From Planctomycetales bacterium (GTDB lineage Bacteria; 4484-113; JAFGCY01): a stretch of DNA of 23,305 bases. Where the stretch lies: the NCBI GenBank assembly GCA_024645305.1, contig JAHEFU010000012.1:1-23305 (forward strand), given 5' to 3'. Both the position numbers and the translations under genes were made by a program. Below, in pieces: positions 23,125 through 23,305 of the stretch. Every line of letters begins with the position of its first letter. Positions within the stretch are counted from its first letter, which is position 1. The notes beneath the pieces are model-generated. The model searched no databases, had not been told where the DNA came from, and was given only the letters and a program-made list of their open reading frames with translations.

Positions 23125-23305
23125 CCCGGGCCGTCCGGGTCGCCCTCGCGGCGGATGCGGCGGATGCGCATTTCGCGCTTCTTCTCGACCTTGGCCTCCT
23201 CGAGTTCGTTGTCACGCTCGAGGTACTTCAGCAGGTGCTGGGCGAAGGCCGGGCCGATGCCCTTCACTTCGCACAGCTCTTCCAGCGTGGCCTCGCGCAG
23301 CTTCC
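23121..23305 (-). CDS. uvrC: UvrC C-terminal end (5' part beyond window)
   Basis: The last 60 codons of a minus-strand gene are present. They read KLREATLEELCEVKGIGPAF, then AQHLLKYLE, the second helix-hairpin-helix motif of the UvrC C-terminus (family pattern xLREAsxEELxxVxGIG), and end with a charged tail rich in Glu, Lys and Arg. UvrC is the nuclease of nucleotide excision repair; this part binds DNA. Other HhH proteins (DisA, LigA, RuvA) are possible, but an HhH this close to the C-terminus fits UvrC best. The stop overlaps that of the lipoprotein gene. Confidence 0.7.
   Translation of the reverse strand, partial: KLREATLEELCEVKGIGPAFAQHLLKYLERDNELEEAKVEKKREMRIRRIRREGDPDGPG

Noticed and set aside
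1..23305. CRISPR arrays, insertion sequences, tRNA or rRNA genes
   Set aside because: No regularly spaced direct repeats, transposase-like frames, terminal inverted repeats or tRNA-like folds were seen by eye on either strand.

Overview
The window is high-GC, gene-dense bacterial DNA. A lipobox lipoprotein, a Sec-type signal peptide and a full set of type II-secretion/type IV-pilus pseudopilins point to a diderm (Gram-negative) bacterium. I cannot assign a phylum from the sequence. No rRNA, tRNA, insertion sequence or CRISPR array was seen, and no stretch over 300 bases lacks a gene.

Region 1 (1-14613, minus strand) is a pseudopilin locus. In transcription order it encodes a GspH/FimT-like protein, a GspI/PilV-like protein, three divergent GspG-like paralogues, a GspJ/PilW-like protein and, after a strong terminator, a giant GspK/PilX-like protein that leaves the window at its left edge after at least 2,118 codons. 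Every member is much larger than its usual family size. Six of the seven carry aspartate/asparagine-rich DxDxDG-type loops that look like calcium sites. No ATPase, secretin, platform protein or prepilin peptidase is present here. A sigma70-like promoter fixes the start of the first gene, a second lies before the GspG-like genes, and a related 24-bp element lies before both the GspJ-like and GspK-like genes.

Region 2 (14763-15998, plus strand) holds a 21-codon leader ORF with a strong ribosome-binding site, hypoxanthine phosphoribosyltransferase, and a PaiB-type FMN-binding protein.

Region 3 (15995-20351, minus strand) looks like one operon: an ArsR-type regulator, two double-domain AHSA1/SRPBCC proteins, a cytosolic double-domain VOC (glyoxalase-fold) protein, and a VOC paralogue with a signal peptide. 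The regulator's promoter overlaps perfect inverted repeats that could be its operator. I infer a regulated response to a small ligand; the ligand is unknown.

Region 4 (20512-23305) holds a 55-residue single-membrane-span protein (minus), a 756-residue lipoprotein with two probable FN3 domains and six C-terminal repeats suggesting a six-bladed propeller (plus), and the 3' end of a probable uvrC (minus). Both convergent gene pairs in the window end in the same four-base CTAG stop-codon overlap.
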